This document shows, piece by piece, positions 25,701 through 33,420 of a stretch of DNA of 64,000 bases. The stretch's first letter is position 1. Every line of letters starts with the position of its first letter. The position numbers and the translations under genes are program-made. The stretch lies in contig NZ_KB911579.1 of assembly GCF_000383575.1 (NCBI RefSeq), positions 3,256,523 through 3,320,522 on the forward strand, given 5' to 3'. The notes under the pieces are model-generated. The model ran no database searches, was not told the DNA's origin, and saw nothing but the letters and a program-made list of their open reading frames with translations. Source of the stretch: Salinispora oceanensis (GTDB taxonomy: Bacteria; Actinomycetota; Actinomycetes; Mycobacteriales; Micromonosporaceae).

Positions 25701-26915
25701 AGTGGCGACGGCGACTGGCGGGCGCTCACCCTGCCCGCACAGGGCCAGGAGTTCAACCACCCGCTCTACGGCCGGGTGGTGGAGAACCACTCGGGAACGA
25801 AGCCGGCGACGCACTCGTACCTGGGGGTGGAGCCCGCCCGGGAGGTGCTGATCGGCACGCTCAAGCCCACCGGTAACCCGATCGCGCACGGCGCTGCCGC
25901 GGCTTCGGACCCGGCGGACGCGGTCAGCCTGCGGCTGCTGGAGTCGACCGGGCTTGGTCGCTCCGCGACCCTGACCGGTGCGCTGGCCCTGTCCGACACG
26001 CATCAGGCCGACCTGTTGGAACGTCGTGGTGCGCCGCTCGCGGACTCGATCGAGTTGGCGGGTTCGCAGGTCACCACGGTCGTCGGTGTGCCGGCTGCGG
26101 CCCCGCGCAGCGAGGAGCCGCTCGGACCCGAGGTCGAGATCGCCCAGCCGGTGCACTCCCGGTACTGGTTGCACAACCGGGGTCCGGCGCCGATGGGCTA
26201 CCTACCGGTCTCCGTGGGCGTTTCACCGGGGCTGCTGCGGACCGTCAGCGAGCCGGTCGAGGTCTCCGTGGTGCTCGCCTCGCACCTGCGGGACGCGGCC
26301 GTTGAGGGGACCGTCAGCGTCCTCGTACCGGAGGGGTGGACGGCTTCCCTGGGTAGCCGGCCGTACCGGCTCGACCCCGATGGGCAGCTTCGCTTCGACG
26401 TCACCGTGACGCCTCCGGCCGGGGTGGAGTCCGGGTTGTACTTCATCACCGCCCGGACCGAGCACCTCGGGCAGACGATCGAGGATGTCGCCACGGTCGC
26501 GGTCGGTGAGCTGCCCGCGCTGCTGCCGGTGCCCGGAGACATTCCGGAGGACGCGGACGCGATGCAGGGCACGACGGCCGAGACGGGACGCGACACCGGG
26601 CTCACGGTGGATGTCACCACCACCTCGGTCACCGTCGCTCCCGGTGGGCGGGCGACCATCGGGGTGTCGATGCACAACCGCACCCGGGGGGAGATCCGGG
26701 CTGAGCTCCAGCTCGTCTCGCCCTGGGGCACCTGGGACGCCATCGCCGAGCCGATCCGCGGCGTCGCGTTGGCCGCCGGCGAGTCCGACACGATCACCTT
26801 CGACGTCGTTCCCCCGCGGGACGCCGACCCGGGCCGCTTCTGGGCGCTGGTGAAGGTGATGTGGTTCGGTCGCTGCCAGTACGCCCCGACGGTTGAACTG
26901 GTGCTGGAGCCATGA
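22719..26915 (+). CDS. GH38 alpha-mannosidase, cytoplasmic
   Basis: The product is about 1,398 residues without a signal peptide. An N-terminal Ig-like domain (1-90) precedes the GH38 catalytic domain. HFHYDPVWW supplies zinc ligands (probably His99, Asp101), WQLDVFGHDPQFPG has the nucleophile Asp228, and YGAHHDAITGSESDQVY lies further on. Beta-domains (about 500-1150) and two C-terminal NEW3-like Ig regions follow. GH38 enzymes remove alpha-linked mannose from high-mannose N-glycans. GTG 22719 is chosen because AAAGGA lies 7 nt upstream and GTG 22689 has none. It follows GH85 by 69 nt and overlaps the next gene by 4 nt. It would trim the imported oligosaccharide before the GH5 enzyme acts. 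Confidence 0.92.
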   Translation: MSVMITAVESTDLFVGTEDNPRQVLRVTLDGPPGPVTVTGPGVSGNATGTGVVEVPLDIDDRTPGTQVPVTVTAGDATAEATVVVAEPGWTMFLVSHFHYDPVWWNTQAAYTSPWELLSGDATTRPLWERNGFALVDAHMDLALRDPVYTFVLAEIDYLKPYFDLHPERRADLRLLIERGQVELIGGTYNEPNTNLTGAETTIRNIIYGVGYQRDILGGDPQTAWQLDVFGHDPQFPGYLADAGLTGSAWARGPFHQWGPIQKNFREAKNDATVMQFPSEFEWISPSGLGVLTHFMPHHYSAGWWMDSSPDLESAEKAVYELYQRLKPVGATKNLLLPVGTDYTPPNKWVTEIHRSWAEKYVWPRFVCGNPRDFLAAVRAELAEAGRRPSPQTRDMNPVYTGKDVSYIDTKQAQRAGEVAAVDAEKLATLAALEGLGRYPDAALDKVWRQLAYGAHHDAITGSESDQVYIDLLSGWREAYDLAAAVRDRSLEALVGTVDTTGDGTPIVVTNTLSFVRSDLVSVRLPEGHDGGRVIDDTGVEVPAVVDRGTLRFHAADVPALGWRTWRLLPGVSSAEPAWTPAEGAAIENAYYRVTADAERGGGLDSIYDKISDRELIRTDHLGNELRIYEEYPTHPDFGEGPWHLLPKGPVVGSAAAGATVRVETSPIGTRLVVTGVVEEIGYEQTITLWHGVRRVDCRTRIVDFAGADRLVRVRFPVDLPGALPVSEVAAAVVGRGFALPDVDAATAPWTLDNPANTWFGLGSTARVSLSDAAGAPLGDRALGVAEVVTPTLDEAADARDLVVALAAVGVTVTTASADWARYGWLDVDSNLPDFRILIGGAQENDATRELLERAGPEYVEALEQHGRVWIPAEKPLHEVWQPNADLRDLRALPALVVTDVAALTEDVADAQIQAPCPGSVPASELLVNHTVAMLTYGLPGFAVDPTGALHLSLMRSCTGWPSGVWIDPPKRTLPDGASFQLQHWTHEFNYAVTSGDGDWRALTLPAQGQEFNHPLYGRVVENHSGTKPATHSYLGVEPAREVLIGTLKPTGNPIAHGAAAASDPADAVSLRLLESTGLGRSATLTGALALSDTHQADLLERRGAPLADSIELAGSQVTTVVGVPAAAPRSEEPLGPEVEIAQPVHSRYWLHNRGPAPMGYLPVSVGVSPGLLRTVSEPVEVSVVLASHLRDAAVEGTVSVLVPEGWTASLGSRPYRLDPDGQLRFDVTVTPPAGVESGLYFITARTEHLGQTIEDVATVAVGELPALLPVPGDIPEDADAMQGTTAETGRDTGLTVDVTTTSVTVAPGGRATIGVSMHNRTRGEIRAELQLVSPWGTWDAIAEPIRGVALAAGESDTITFDVVPPRDADPGRFWALVKVMWFGRCQYAPTVELVLEP

Positions 26916-27637
26916 CCACCGCGCAGCTCGACGAGTCGGTGCTGGGCTGGCTCGACGGACGGCCACTGGACCGTACGGAACTCGACCGCCGGCTCGCCGC
27001 CCTGCGCGGCGGGCTGCGGTCCTCCGCACTGCCGGTGCCCGGTAGCGCGGAGGACCGGCAGCTGACCCGCTGGGTGGCGCAGGTGATCCTGACCGAACAG
27101 CTCTGCATCGCGGAGGCCGAGGCCCGTGGCCTCGACGTGACGGATGCGCCACTGGTTCGGTTGGACCAGCTGGCCGCCGTCGAGTTCGGATCCATCACCG
27201 CGGCGGCGTTCGAGGGCTGCGCCGCGGTCCGAGCCCTGTATGCGGAGCTGACCGCGGAGGTCACCGCGCCAGCGGAGCAGGTGGCTGCCTATCGTGCGGC
27301 GACGGCTGCGCGGTCGGCCGGAGTCGTGTGGCAGCTGTCCGCTGCGGATGGCGACTTCGAGGCGACCCCGGACTCGTTGCCGGCGGCGTTGGCGGCGGCC
27401 CTGCGCTCGGCCACACCGGGGGAGACGGTCACCGTCGACTCGTGGACGGTGGTGCTTCGGGGACGCCGGGAGTCGGTCGATCCAGCTCTTGATCCGACCG
27501 ATCGGATCAACGACTCCGCGCGTCGGGTCGCCTTTGTCCGGTGGCTCGACCACGCTCGCGCGCACCGGCTTCGGCTGGTGCCGGGGTTGGAGCACCCGGG
27601 CGACCCGAACCAGCCCGACAACTACCACCGGCACTGA
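26912..27637 (+). CDS. Unknown protein translationally coupled to GH38; faint SurA/parvulin-like N-terminus
   Basis: The product is 241 residues with no signal peptide or membrane helix. Its ATG overlaps the GH38 stop in ATGA, which implies coupled translation. The N-terminal 80 residues (WLDGRPLDRTELDRRLAALR, then VAQVILTEQLCIAEAEARGLD) resemble the helical SurA_N/PpiC-associated segment of peptidyl-prolyl isomerases. The middle (about residues 140-190) could be a degenerate parvulin domain, but the resemblance is weak. No glycosidase motifs are seen. A chaperone or accessory role for the 150-kDa mannosidase is a guess from coupling alone. It is the last gene of the operon, followed by a strong terminator. 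Confidence 0.7.
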   Translation: MTTAQLDESVLGWLDGRPLDRTELDRRLAALRGGLRSSALPVPGSAEDRQLTRWVAQVILTEQLCIAEAEARGLDVTDAPLVRLDQLAAVEFGSITAAAFEGCAAVRALYAELTAEVTAPAEQVAAYRAATAARSAGVVWQLSAADGDFEATPDSLPAALAAALRSATPGETVTVDSWTVVLRGRRESVDPALDPTDRINDSARRVAFVRWLDHARAHRLRLVPGLEHPGDPNQPDNYHRH

Positions 27638-27641
27638 CGCT

Positions 27642-27688
27642 CCGGCCGGGGTTGCTCGTCGCCGACGGCGACGAGCAACCCCGGCCGG
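27642..27688. terminator. Strong bidirectional terminator ending the glycan operon
   Basis: A perfect 22-bp stem (27642-27663 with 27667-27688, beginning CCGGCCGGGGTTGCTCGTC) closes a 3-nt loop and is followed by GCTTTGT on the plus strand. It lies between convergent genes and serves the glycan operon and the third RCC1 gene. Confidence 0.85.
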
Positions 27689-27703
27689 GCTTTGTGCTAC
27701 TCG

Positions 27704-29446
27704 CTACTTCTGGTGGTGGCTGGACCGGTGTCGGCGGGTGAGGTAGATGAAGCTGGCGCCGGCGAGGATGAGCAGGGTGGCGGTGGCGAGCAGGCTGGGC
27801 AGGCTGGCCCCGGTGATGGGTAGGCCGGGATCGGTCGGGTCCGTGGGGTCGGTCGGGTCCGTGGGGTCAGTGGGGTCGGTGACGGTGACGGTGACGGACT
27901 CGGACTGACTGTTGGGGCAGAGGCTGGTGGTGCTGGTGTAGTGGGCGGTGATGGTGTGGGTGCCGGCGGGGAGCCGGGTGGTGTAGGTGGCGGTGCTGTT
28001 GCTGTCCAGGCGGACGGTGGCGAGGTCGGTGTTGTTGTTGCGGAAGGTGATGCTGCCGGTCGCGGGCCCGGGGTCGCAGGTGACGGTGGCGGTGAGGGTG
28101 ACGTCCTGATCCGTGGTCGGGTCCGGCGGCGAGACCCGTAGGCCCGTGGTAGAGGTCGCTTGGAGCGTGGGCAGGGCCAGGCTGTGGTTGCTGCCGACGG
28201 CGGCGGTGGTCAGGGTGGTACCGGTGGGCAGATTGACCGCGATGGGGGTGTTGCTGCTGCTGGCGATGGCGGGGTCGGGGGTGTCGTCGGTCTCGGCGCC
28301 GAGCTGACCGAAGGAGTTGTCGCCCCAGGCGAGGGCGGTTTCGGTGTTGGTTATCGCCACGGTGTGGTTGCTGTTGTTGGCGGCGATGGCGGTGAGTGTG
28401 GTGTCGGCGGGCAGGATGACCTCGACCGGGGTGCCGCTGCTGGTGTTGTTCCCGTTACCCAGCTGCCCCTGGGAGTTGTTACCCCAGGCGGCGGCGGTGC
28501 CGTTGCCGAGCAACGCCACACTGTGGCGGTTGCCGGCGGCGACGGCGGTGACCTCGGTGCCCGGTGCCAGGGCGACGTTGACCGGCGCCAGGGCGTCGTC
28601 GTTGGTCCCGTCACCGAGCTGGCCCTGGGAGTTGTCCCCCCAGGCGAGGGCGGCGTTTTCGGAGGTTAATGCAAGGCTGTGGGCGGCGCCGCCGGCGATC
28701 GCGATGAGCGTGGTGCCCGATGTAAGCGCGACGTTGCTCGGTTTGCTGGTGCTGTTGGTGCTCTCGTCACCGAGCTGGCCTTGGGAGTTGTCCCCCCAGG
28801 CGAAGGCGCTGCCAGTGGCCGTCAGCGACAGGCTGTGGCTGTCGCCGGCGGCGATGGCGGTGGCCGTGGTGTTCGTGGGCAGGCCGACGGTGACGGGTGT
28901 GCTGGTGCTGTCGGTGCTGCCGTCGCCGAGTTGGCCGGAGGAGTTGCCGCCCCAGGCGAAGACGGTGCCACTGGAGGTCAACGCCAGACTGTGGACGTTG
29001 CCGGCGGCGATGGCGGTAACCTCGGTTCCGGCGGGTAGGTCTACCGCGACGGGGGTGTTGCTGCTGTTCGTGCTGCCGTCGCCGAGTTGGCCGGAGGAGT
29101 TCTCGCCCCACGCGAGCAGGGTGCCGGTGTTGGTCAACGCCAGGCTGTGGGCGCCGCCGCCGGCGATGGCGGTGACCAGGGTGCCCGAGGGGAGGCTGAC
29201 TTCGACCGGGACGTTGCTGTTGTCGTTGGTCCCGTTACCCAACTGTCCCTTGTCGCCCTCTCCCCAGGACAGGGCGGTGTCTGTCACGGCAGCGGCCGTC
29301 GGTGGCTTGTTCTGCGCGAACGCGGGTGACACGACGACCGCCTGGGTGACCGTCACGGCCAGCGCGAGGGAGAGCCAGCCGGCGGCGGTACGTCCCGTCT
29401 GTTGCCCTTCAACGCCTCGGGCGAGCCGTTGACCGATTCCTTGCAT
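27704..29446 (-). CDS. RCC1-repeat beta-propeller surface protein with LPITG sorting signal (paralogue 3)
   Basis: The 580-residue product matches the proteins at 1190 and 5380. It has MQGIGQRLARG at the start, a signal peptide (LSLALAVTVTQAVVVSPAFA, cleaved near residue 43), seven RCC1 repeats (AWGxNSxGQLG forms), an Ig-like domain (VSPPDPTTDQDVTLTA), a PTDPTDP linker, LPITG at 542-546, a membrane helix and an RRHR tail. The last blade is degenerate (AWGDNSFGQLGAETDD) with a short insertion. ATG 29446 is chosen because GGAGGT lies 7 nt before it and the start matches the paralogues. The longer frame from 29497 reads through the leader hairpin. It is separated from the other two copies by about 20 kb and inverted. 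Confidence 0.9.
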   Translation of the reverse strand: MQGIGQRLARGVEGQQTGRTAAGWLSLALAVTVTQAVVVSPAFAQNKPPTAAAVTDTALSWGEGDKGQLGNGTNDNSNVPVEVSLPSGTLVTAIAGGGAHSLALTNTGTLLAWGENSSGQLGDGSTNSSNTPVAVDLPAGTEVTAIAAGNVHSLALTSSGTVFAWGGNSSGQLGDGSTDSTSTPVTVGLPTNTTATAIAAGDSHSLSLTATGSAFAWGDNSQGQLGDESTNSTSKPSNVALTSGTTLIAIAGGAAHSLALTSENAALAWGDNSQGQLGDGTNDDALAPVNVALAPGTEVTAVAAGNRHSVALLGNGTAAAWGNNSQGQLGNGNNTSSGTPVEVILPADTTLTAIAANNSNHTVAITNTETALAWGDNSFGQLGAETDDTPDPAIASSSNTPIAVNLPTGTTLTTAAVGSNHSLALPTLQATSTTGLRVSPPDPTTDQDVTLTATVTCDPGPATGSITFRNNNTDLATVRLDSNSTATYTTRLPAGTHTITAHYTSTTSLCPNSQSESVTVTVTDPTDPTDPTDPTDPTDPGLPITGASLPSLLATATLLILAGASFIYLTRRHRSSHHQK

Positions 29447-29474
29447 CGTGCATACCTCCAGCCGACGAATGACT

Positions 29475-29502
29475 GCTAATAGGGCAGAAGCTGCCATTAG
29501 CC
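29475..29502 (-). promoter_or_regulatory. Inverted-repeat leader of RCC1 gene 3
   Basis: On the coding strand GCTAATGGCAG, CTT and CTGCCCTATTAGC form an inverted repeat with a small bulge. The core CTTCTG-C-CCTATTAGC is identical in all but one base to that of RCC1 gene 2. In both genes it lies 14-18 nt before the ribosome-binding site. Confidence 0.55.
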
Positions 29503-29630
29503 ACCCGTAGCCTGCGCGGGTAGAAATGCCTCTACCGCCAGGATCAACGCGTACCGGGCGTTAAGGGTGTCGGTCTGGGCAAAAGGACGATTGACGCGGC
29601 TTCCGCAACGTGGGTCAGCGCCGGCGGCGC

Positions 29631-30482
29631 TCAGAAGAGCGTCAGCGGCTGCGCCGGAGCCGGACGGGGTAGCGGCTCGAGCGCGGGGACGCGGGTGCGC
29701 ACCTCGTCGTGGAAGCGGCGGGCGAGCACCGGGGCGTCGGCGTTGTCGGGAGTGTGGACGAAGAAGGTGGGCGAGCGGCCCTCGTGAAGCCAGTCGGCGA
29801 CGGTGTCGACCCAGTGCTGCCAGCCCGCACCGGTCTGGTCGGGATCGTCCCGGCCGAGGTAACGGACGATCGGCCGGTCGGTCAGCGCCGCCGAGCGGAG
29901 TGGCATCCGTGGCTTCTTCGTCCAGGCATCCCGTTCCGCGTCGCTGGTCGGTGGGGAGGCGAAGAAAGTGGTGGTGTCGAAGGGGATCCACTCGGTGTCG
30001 GTGGTGGCCAGCGTTCGCACCAACCTCTGGGCCGCGTTGGAGTCGGCGAAGAACGCGGGATGGCGTACCTCGACCGCGTACCGGTGGGTCGGGGGAAGAC
30101 GCTGCAGGAAACGGGCGAGGACAGCCACGTCGCCAGGGGCGAAAGAACCCGGCAGCTGGATCCAGAGGGCCTGCGCCCGGGGGCCCAGGGGTTCGATCGC
30201 GTCGAGGAAGGCATGCAGCGGTTCGTCGACATCATCGAGACGGCGCTCGTGCGTGACAACCCGGGGCAGCTTGAGCACGAACCCGAAACTCAGGTCGGTC
30301 TGCTGTGCCCAGGAGGACACCGTCTCCCGGGCGGGGGTCGCGTAGAAGGTGGTGTTCCCCTCCACCGCCGTGCACCATCCGGCGTAGTGCCGCAGGCGCT
30401 CGGGTGCGGGTAGGGGGTGGGCCACCAGGCGCCCCTGCCACGCCTTGTGCGTCCACATCGCGCATCCCACCTGGAGTCGCAC
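29631..30482 (-). CDS. DUF72 family protein (YecE-like)
   Basis: The product is 283 residues and has the TIM-barrel DUF72 pattern: VGCAMWTHKAWQG at the start, YAGWCTAVEGNTTFYATP, FVLKLPRVVTHERRL, LWIQLPGSFAP, YAVEVRHPAFF and TFFVHTPDNADAPVLA near the end. The family is widespread, and its biochemical role is not established. GTG 30482 begins the family N-terminus (RLQVGCAMW). An upstream ATG at 30536 would add 18 unlike residues. It is on the same strand as the downstream RCC1 gene, 184 nt apart, with the leader hairpin in between, so they are probably separate units. Confidence 0.85.
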   Translation of the reverse strand: MRLQVGCAMWTHKAWQGRLVAHPLPAPERLRHYAGWCTAVEGNTTFYATPARETVSSWAQQTDLSFGFVLKLPRVVTHERRLDDVDEPLHAFLDAIEPLGPRAQALWIQLPGSFAPGDVAVLARFLQRLPPTHRYAVEVRHPAFFADSNAAQRLVRTLATTDTEWIPFDTTTFFASPPTSDAERDAWTKKPRMPLRSAALTDRPIVRYLGRDDPDQTGAGWQHWVDTVADWLHEGRSPTFFVHTPDNADAPVLARRFHDEVRTRVPALEPLPRPAPAQPLTLF

Positions 30483-30585
30483 GTGGTATCCCTTTCGCCG
30501 AAACGCCGACAGCTGAGCTCGGCCCGCTGGGCCCACGAGGTCGGCGTACCGGCACCGGTCGTTGCGTCAAGCGGGGCGGGCGGGG

Positions 30586-30624
30586 CGGTGGGGTCGGGCG
30601 ACGCTCGCCGCCGCGACCCCACCG
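30586..30624 (-). terminator. Probable terminator after the gene at 30641
   Basis: CGGTGGGGTCG (30586-30596) and CGACCCCACCG (30614-30624) pair, with an inner GGCGA/TCGCC pair extending the stem. No T tract follows. Confidence 0.5.
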
Positions 30625-30640
30625 GCCGGAAGCCAGCTGG

Positions 30641-31159
30641 TCAGTCCGGGGTGGGGAAGCCGTACCGGGTGGCGTGCTCCGGATCGGCCGGGTCGATCTG
30701 ACGTACGCCGGAGTCGGCGAGGCGTTTGTTGACCTCGTCCAGCCGTTCCCGCACGAGCCGGGCCTCCTCCTCGGTGACCCGACCCCGGTGCGGCCGGCCC
30801 GCGTGCTCGATCGTGCTGTAATCGATCTTCTCGGCGGTGCGGCGTGTCTTCGGCGGGCGAACCCGCTCGGCGGTCCGCAGTAGCTGCGCCATCGGTGTGT
30901 CGGTGGCCATCGCGTCGAACTCGCTGGCGGTCAGGACGACCCGGCGTGGCTCGCCCCCACCGTGGCTGTCGTGGATCTCAACGACCGCGACATCCAGGGC
31001 TGCGTCGTCAATGTTCTCCACCTCGGCGGGGGTGGCGTCCAACTGTACGGGCCCGGCAACCAGGTCCGGGTGCTCCAGGATGACCACCCGGGTGGCCTCG
31101 TCGTCGGGTTGGAGCACCCGGCCGCTGAAGTCAGAGACGCGGATCGTCTTCTTGCCCAT
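30641..31159 (-). CDS. Conserved actinobacterial-type protein of unknown function
   Basis: The product is 172 residues and soluble. It starts MGKKTIRVSDFSGRVLQPDDEA and has a segment rich in acidic residues (DATPAEVENIDDAALDVAVVEI), then VRPPKTRRTAEKIDYSTIEHAGRPHRGRVTEEEARLVRERLDEVN and an end RQIDPADPEHATRYGF. The C-terminal half is charged and helical and might bind nucleic acid or a partner protein, but no family with known function is recognised. ATG 31159 has good codon bias from its first codon. The longer upstream frame to 31522 is Arg/Pro/Ser-rich and not coding-like. Confidence 0.65.
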   Translation of the reverse strand: MGKKTIRVSDFSGRVLQPDDEATRVVILEHPDLVAGPVQLDATPAEVENIDDAALDVAVVEIHDSHGGGEPRRVVLTASEFDAMATDTPMAQLLRTAERVRPPKTRRTAEKIDYSTIEHAGRPHRGRVTEEEARLVRERLDEVNKRLADSGVRQIDPADPEHATRYGFPTPD

Positions 31160-31292
31160 GCGCGGAACTTCTCCTGTCGTAGGCCGTCTGGAGGACCAGC
31201 AGACGTTACCCGACAGGTGTGCGAATGCCCGCGTCGGCTCGCCGGTGGTGGCGTTGCTCCCCCGTGCCGCCCTGGGCGGACCCGAGGGCTGG

Positions 31293-31469
31293 TCAGTGGG
31301 GGTTGGAGTAGCGGGTGGGTCGGTGGTTGAGCTCAACCCAGGTGAGCAGCGGCGAGGCGCGGTTGCCGCGGTGCGGTGGCTGGGCCGGAAGATGCTCCGC
31401 GGCAACCCAGGCGGTCGGCCAGAGTGCGCTGGAGTCATGGCGGCGGCGGTTCTGCGGCTGGTTCGGCAT
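31293..31469 (-). CDS. Possible small protein, 58 residues
   Basis: This frame (MPNQPQNRRRHDSSALWPT..., ending HRPTRYSNPH) has strongly G/C-biased third positions like its neighbours, and a weak GGTGGGG lies before the ATG. It is polar with aromatic residues and no signal or membrane segment. No family is recognised. The gap between its neighbours would otherwise be 372 bases without a gene. Confidence 0.35.
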   Translation of the reverse strand: MPNQPQNRRRHDSSALWPTAWVAAEHLPAQPPHRGNRASPLLTWVELNHRPTRYSNPH

Positions 31470-31531
31470 GACCCCCACCATTTCAGGGAATGGTGTACGT
31501 CTATTGAATAAAGTGGTAACAATCGATGGGC

Positions 31532-32593
31532 TCAGGCGGTTCCCGGAAGGGGCAGCCGGACCTCGAACCGACACCCACCAGTGGTGTTGCGGACCTGCAC
31601 CCGGCCGCCGTGCGCCTCGACCAATCCACGTACGATCGCCAGTCCCAGCCCCCCGGAGCTGGTTGGTTCCCCAGCGCTGGCCGGTCCCCCGGTGCTGGGG
31701 CAGGGGGTGCGGGCCCGCTCGCCGCGGAAGGCGACCTCGAAGACGCGGGGCAGGTCCTCCTCCGGGATGCCACCGCAGGTGTCCGCGACCGCCAGCCAGG
31801 CGCAGTCGGTATCCGCCCCGGCCTCGACCCGGACGGTCCCCTCCGACGGCGTGTAGCGGACGGCATTGAGCAGGAGGTTCCCCACCACCCGGGCCAGCTC
31901 GGGCTCACTGGCCAGTACGGTGGGCCAGCCCGAGTCGGGTGCCAGCAGGCGCACCCGGCAGGCGGCCGCCAGCGGTGCGGCGCTGGCGACGGCGTCCGAT
32001 ACGACATCGCCCAGGGGTACCGCCGACAGGGTTAGGCGCAGGGCACCGGCGTTGATCCGGGAGAGCTCGAAGAGATCGTCCACCAGCCGGGTCATCCGAT
32101 CGGTCTCCACCCGGATCCGGCGGTGGTACTCGCTCACCGACGCGGGATCGTTGACCACCCGGTCCTCCAGCGCCTCCGCCATCGCCCGTAGCCCGGCCAG
32201 CGGGGTTCGCAGGTCGTGCGAAACCCAGGCGACGAGGTCCCGCCGACCCTGTTCGATCTGGCGTTCACGCTGCCGGGCCTGGTCCGCCCAGACCGCGGCG
32301 GCGGCCAGGCGGCGCCCGAAGAGCCAGCCGACCGTGAGGCTCACCAGAGCCGCCGCCGCCACCGTGATCAGCACCACGTTCCGGTCATGCGGGGAGAGGA
32401 ACATCTGGTCGGCGACCATGGCCACCGCGGCCACCATCGCGGTCACCGTGACGACCAGCAGGGTGACGATGTGTACCGTCACCGAGCGTTCGCGCAGCAG
32501 GCGCAGGGTGAGCGCGCCGGCTGCGCCGACGCAGAGCGCCGGACCGAGCGCGAACGCGAAGATCAGCGCCAGGTCACCCATCGGTCCGCTCAT
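31532..32593 (-). CDS. Sensor histidine kinase
   Basis: The product is 353 residues. Three hydrophobic stretches in the first 100 residues indicate membrane anchoring with very little extracellular sequence. The HisKA H-box is VAWVSHDLRTPLAGL with phospho-acceptor His126. The HATPase domain has NLLLNAVRYTP (N box), DTCGGIPEEDLPRVFE (G1) and SGGLGLAIVRGLVEAHGG (G2). A Pro/Ser/Thr-rich insertion (about residues 300-315) lies between the G1 and G2 boxes. It overlaps the response regulator gene by 20 nt, so the two form one operon. The stimulus is unknown. Confidence 0.9.
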   Translation of the reverse strand: MSGPMGDLALIFAFALGPALCVGAAGALTLRLLRERSVTVHIVTLLVVTVTAMVAAVAMVADQMFLSPHDRNVVLITVAAAALVSLTVGWLFGRRLAAAAVWADQARQRERQIEQGRRDLVAWVSHDLRTPLAGLRAMAEALEDRVVNDPASVSEYHRRIRVETDRMTRLVDDLFELSRINAGALRLTLSAVPLGDVVSDAVASAAPLAAACRVRLLAPDSGWPTVLASEPELARVVGNLLLNAVRYTPSEGTVRVEAGADTDCAWLAVADTCGGIPEEDLPRVFEVAFRGERARTPCPSTGGPASAGEPTSSGGLGLAIVRGLVEAHGGRVQVRNTTGGCRFEVRLPLPGTA

Positions 32594-33266
32594 ATCGGTA
32601 GCCGACGCCCCAGACCGTTACGATTCGGCGGGGGTTGGCCGGGTCGGCCTCCACCTTCTCCCGTAGCCGGCGAACATGGACGGTCACCGTCGACTGGTCG
32701 CCGAAGTTCCAGCCCCACACCCGCTCCAGCAGCTCGGCCCGGCCCAACGCCCGGGCGGGGTGTCGCATCAGGTACGCCAGCAGGTCGAACTCGCGTACGG
32801 TGAGGGTGAGTTCGTGGCCGTGCAGCCGGGCCACGCGGGGGCCGGTCTCGACCACGAGCGCGTCGTCGCGGAGCACGGTGGCCGGTGCTGTCCGCGGCGC
32901 ATCGCTGCGCCGCAGCACCGACCCGACGCGTAGCACCAACTCCCGGGGCGAGAACGGCTTGCCGAGGTAGTCATCCGCACCAAGCTGCAGGCCGAGGACG
33001 CGGTCAGCCTCGTCGCCGCGCGCGGTGAGCATGATGATCGGCACCCCGCCCGGCTTGGCCCGCAGCCGCCGGCACACCTCCAAGCCGTCGAGCCCGGGCA
33101 GCATCAGATCCAGCACAACCAGGTCCGGCGGTTCGGCGGCGACCGCGGCAAGCGCCGAGTCGCCGTCCCCGACGTGCCGCACCTGGTAGCCGGCGTGTAC
33201 CAGGTAGCGACAGACCACGTCACTGACTGTTCGGTCGTCGTCAACGACCAGTACCCGTTGTGTCAC
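32574..33266 (-). CDS. OmpR/PhoB-family response regulator
   Basis: The product is 230 residues. The receiver domain has VLVVDDD near the start, phospho-acceptor Asp53 in VVLDLMLPG, and Thr/Lys in MLTAR and GKPFSPREL. The winged-helix DNA-binding domain (about 130-228) has LTVREFDLLAYLMRHPARALGRAELLERVWGW and VTVHVRRLREKVE. It is the first gene of a two-gene operon with the overlapping histidine kinase. No target site is evident. Confidence 0.92.
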   Translation of the reverse strand: MTQRVLVVDDDRTVSDVVCRYLVHAGYQVRHVGDGDSALAAVAAEPPDLVVLDLMLPGLDGLEVCRRLRAKPGGVPIIMLTARGDEADRVLGLQLGADDYLGKPFSPRELVLRVGSVLRRSDAPRTAPATVLRDDALVVETGPRVARLHGHELTLTVREFDLLAYLMRHPARALGRAELLERVWGWNFGDQSTVTVHVRRLREKVEADPANPRRIVTVWGVGYRYERTDG

Positions 33267-33420
33267 CGGGCCTCCCTCGTCCTTGCCCAGCGTAGCCGCG
33301 ACGATCAGCTTAAGATCTTGCGAGGCGGTTACAGTCGTCGCCAGCGGCGGTGGCCCGCGATCCCGTGGGCACCCTGGATGCTGCGTACGGCGGGCGACGC
33401 GCAGACCTCGGAGGAGGGTG

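Noticed and set aside
30641..31522. Longer frame for the gene at 30641-31159
   Set aside because: The first 121 residues are Arg/Pro/Ser/Thr-rich without coding-type bias, while MGKKTIRV begins a normal protein.
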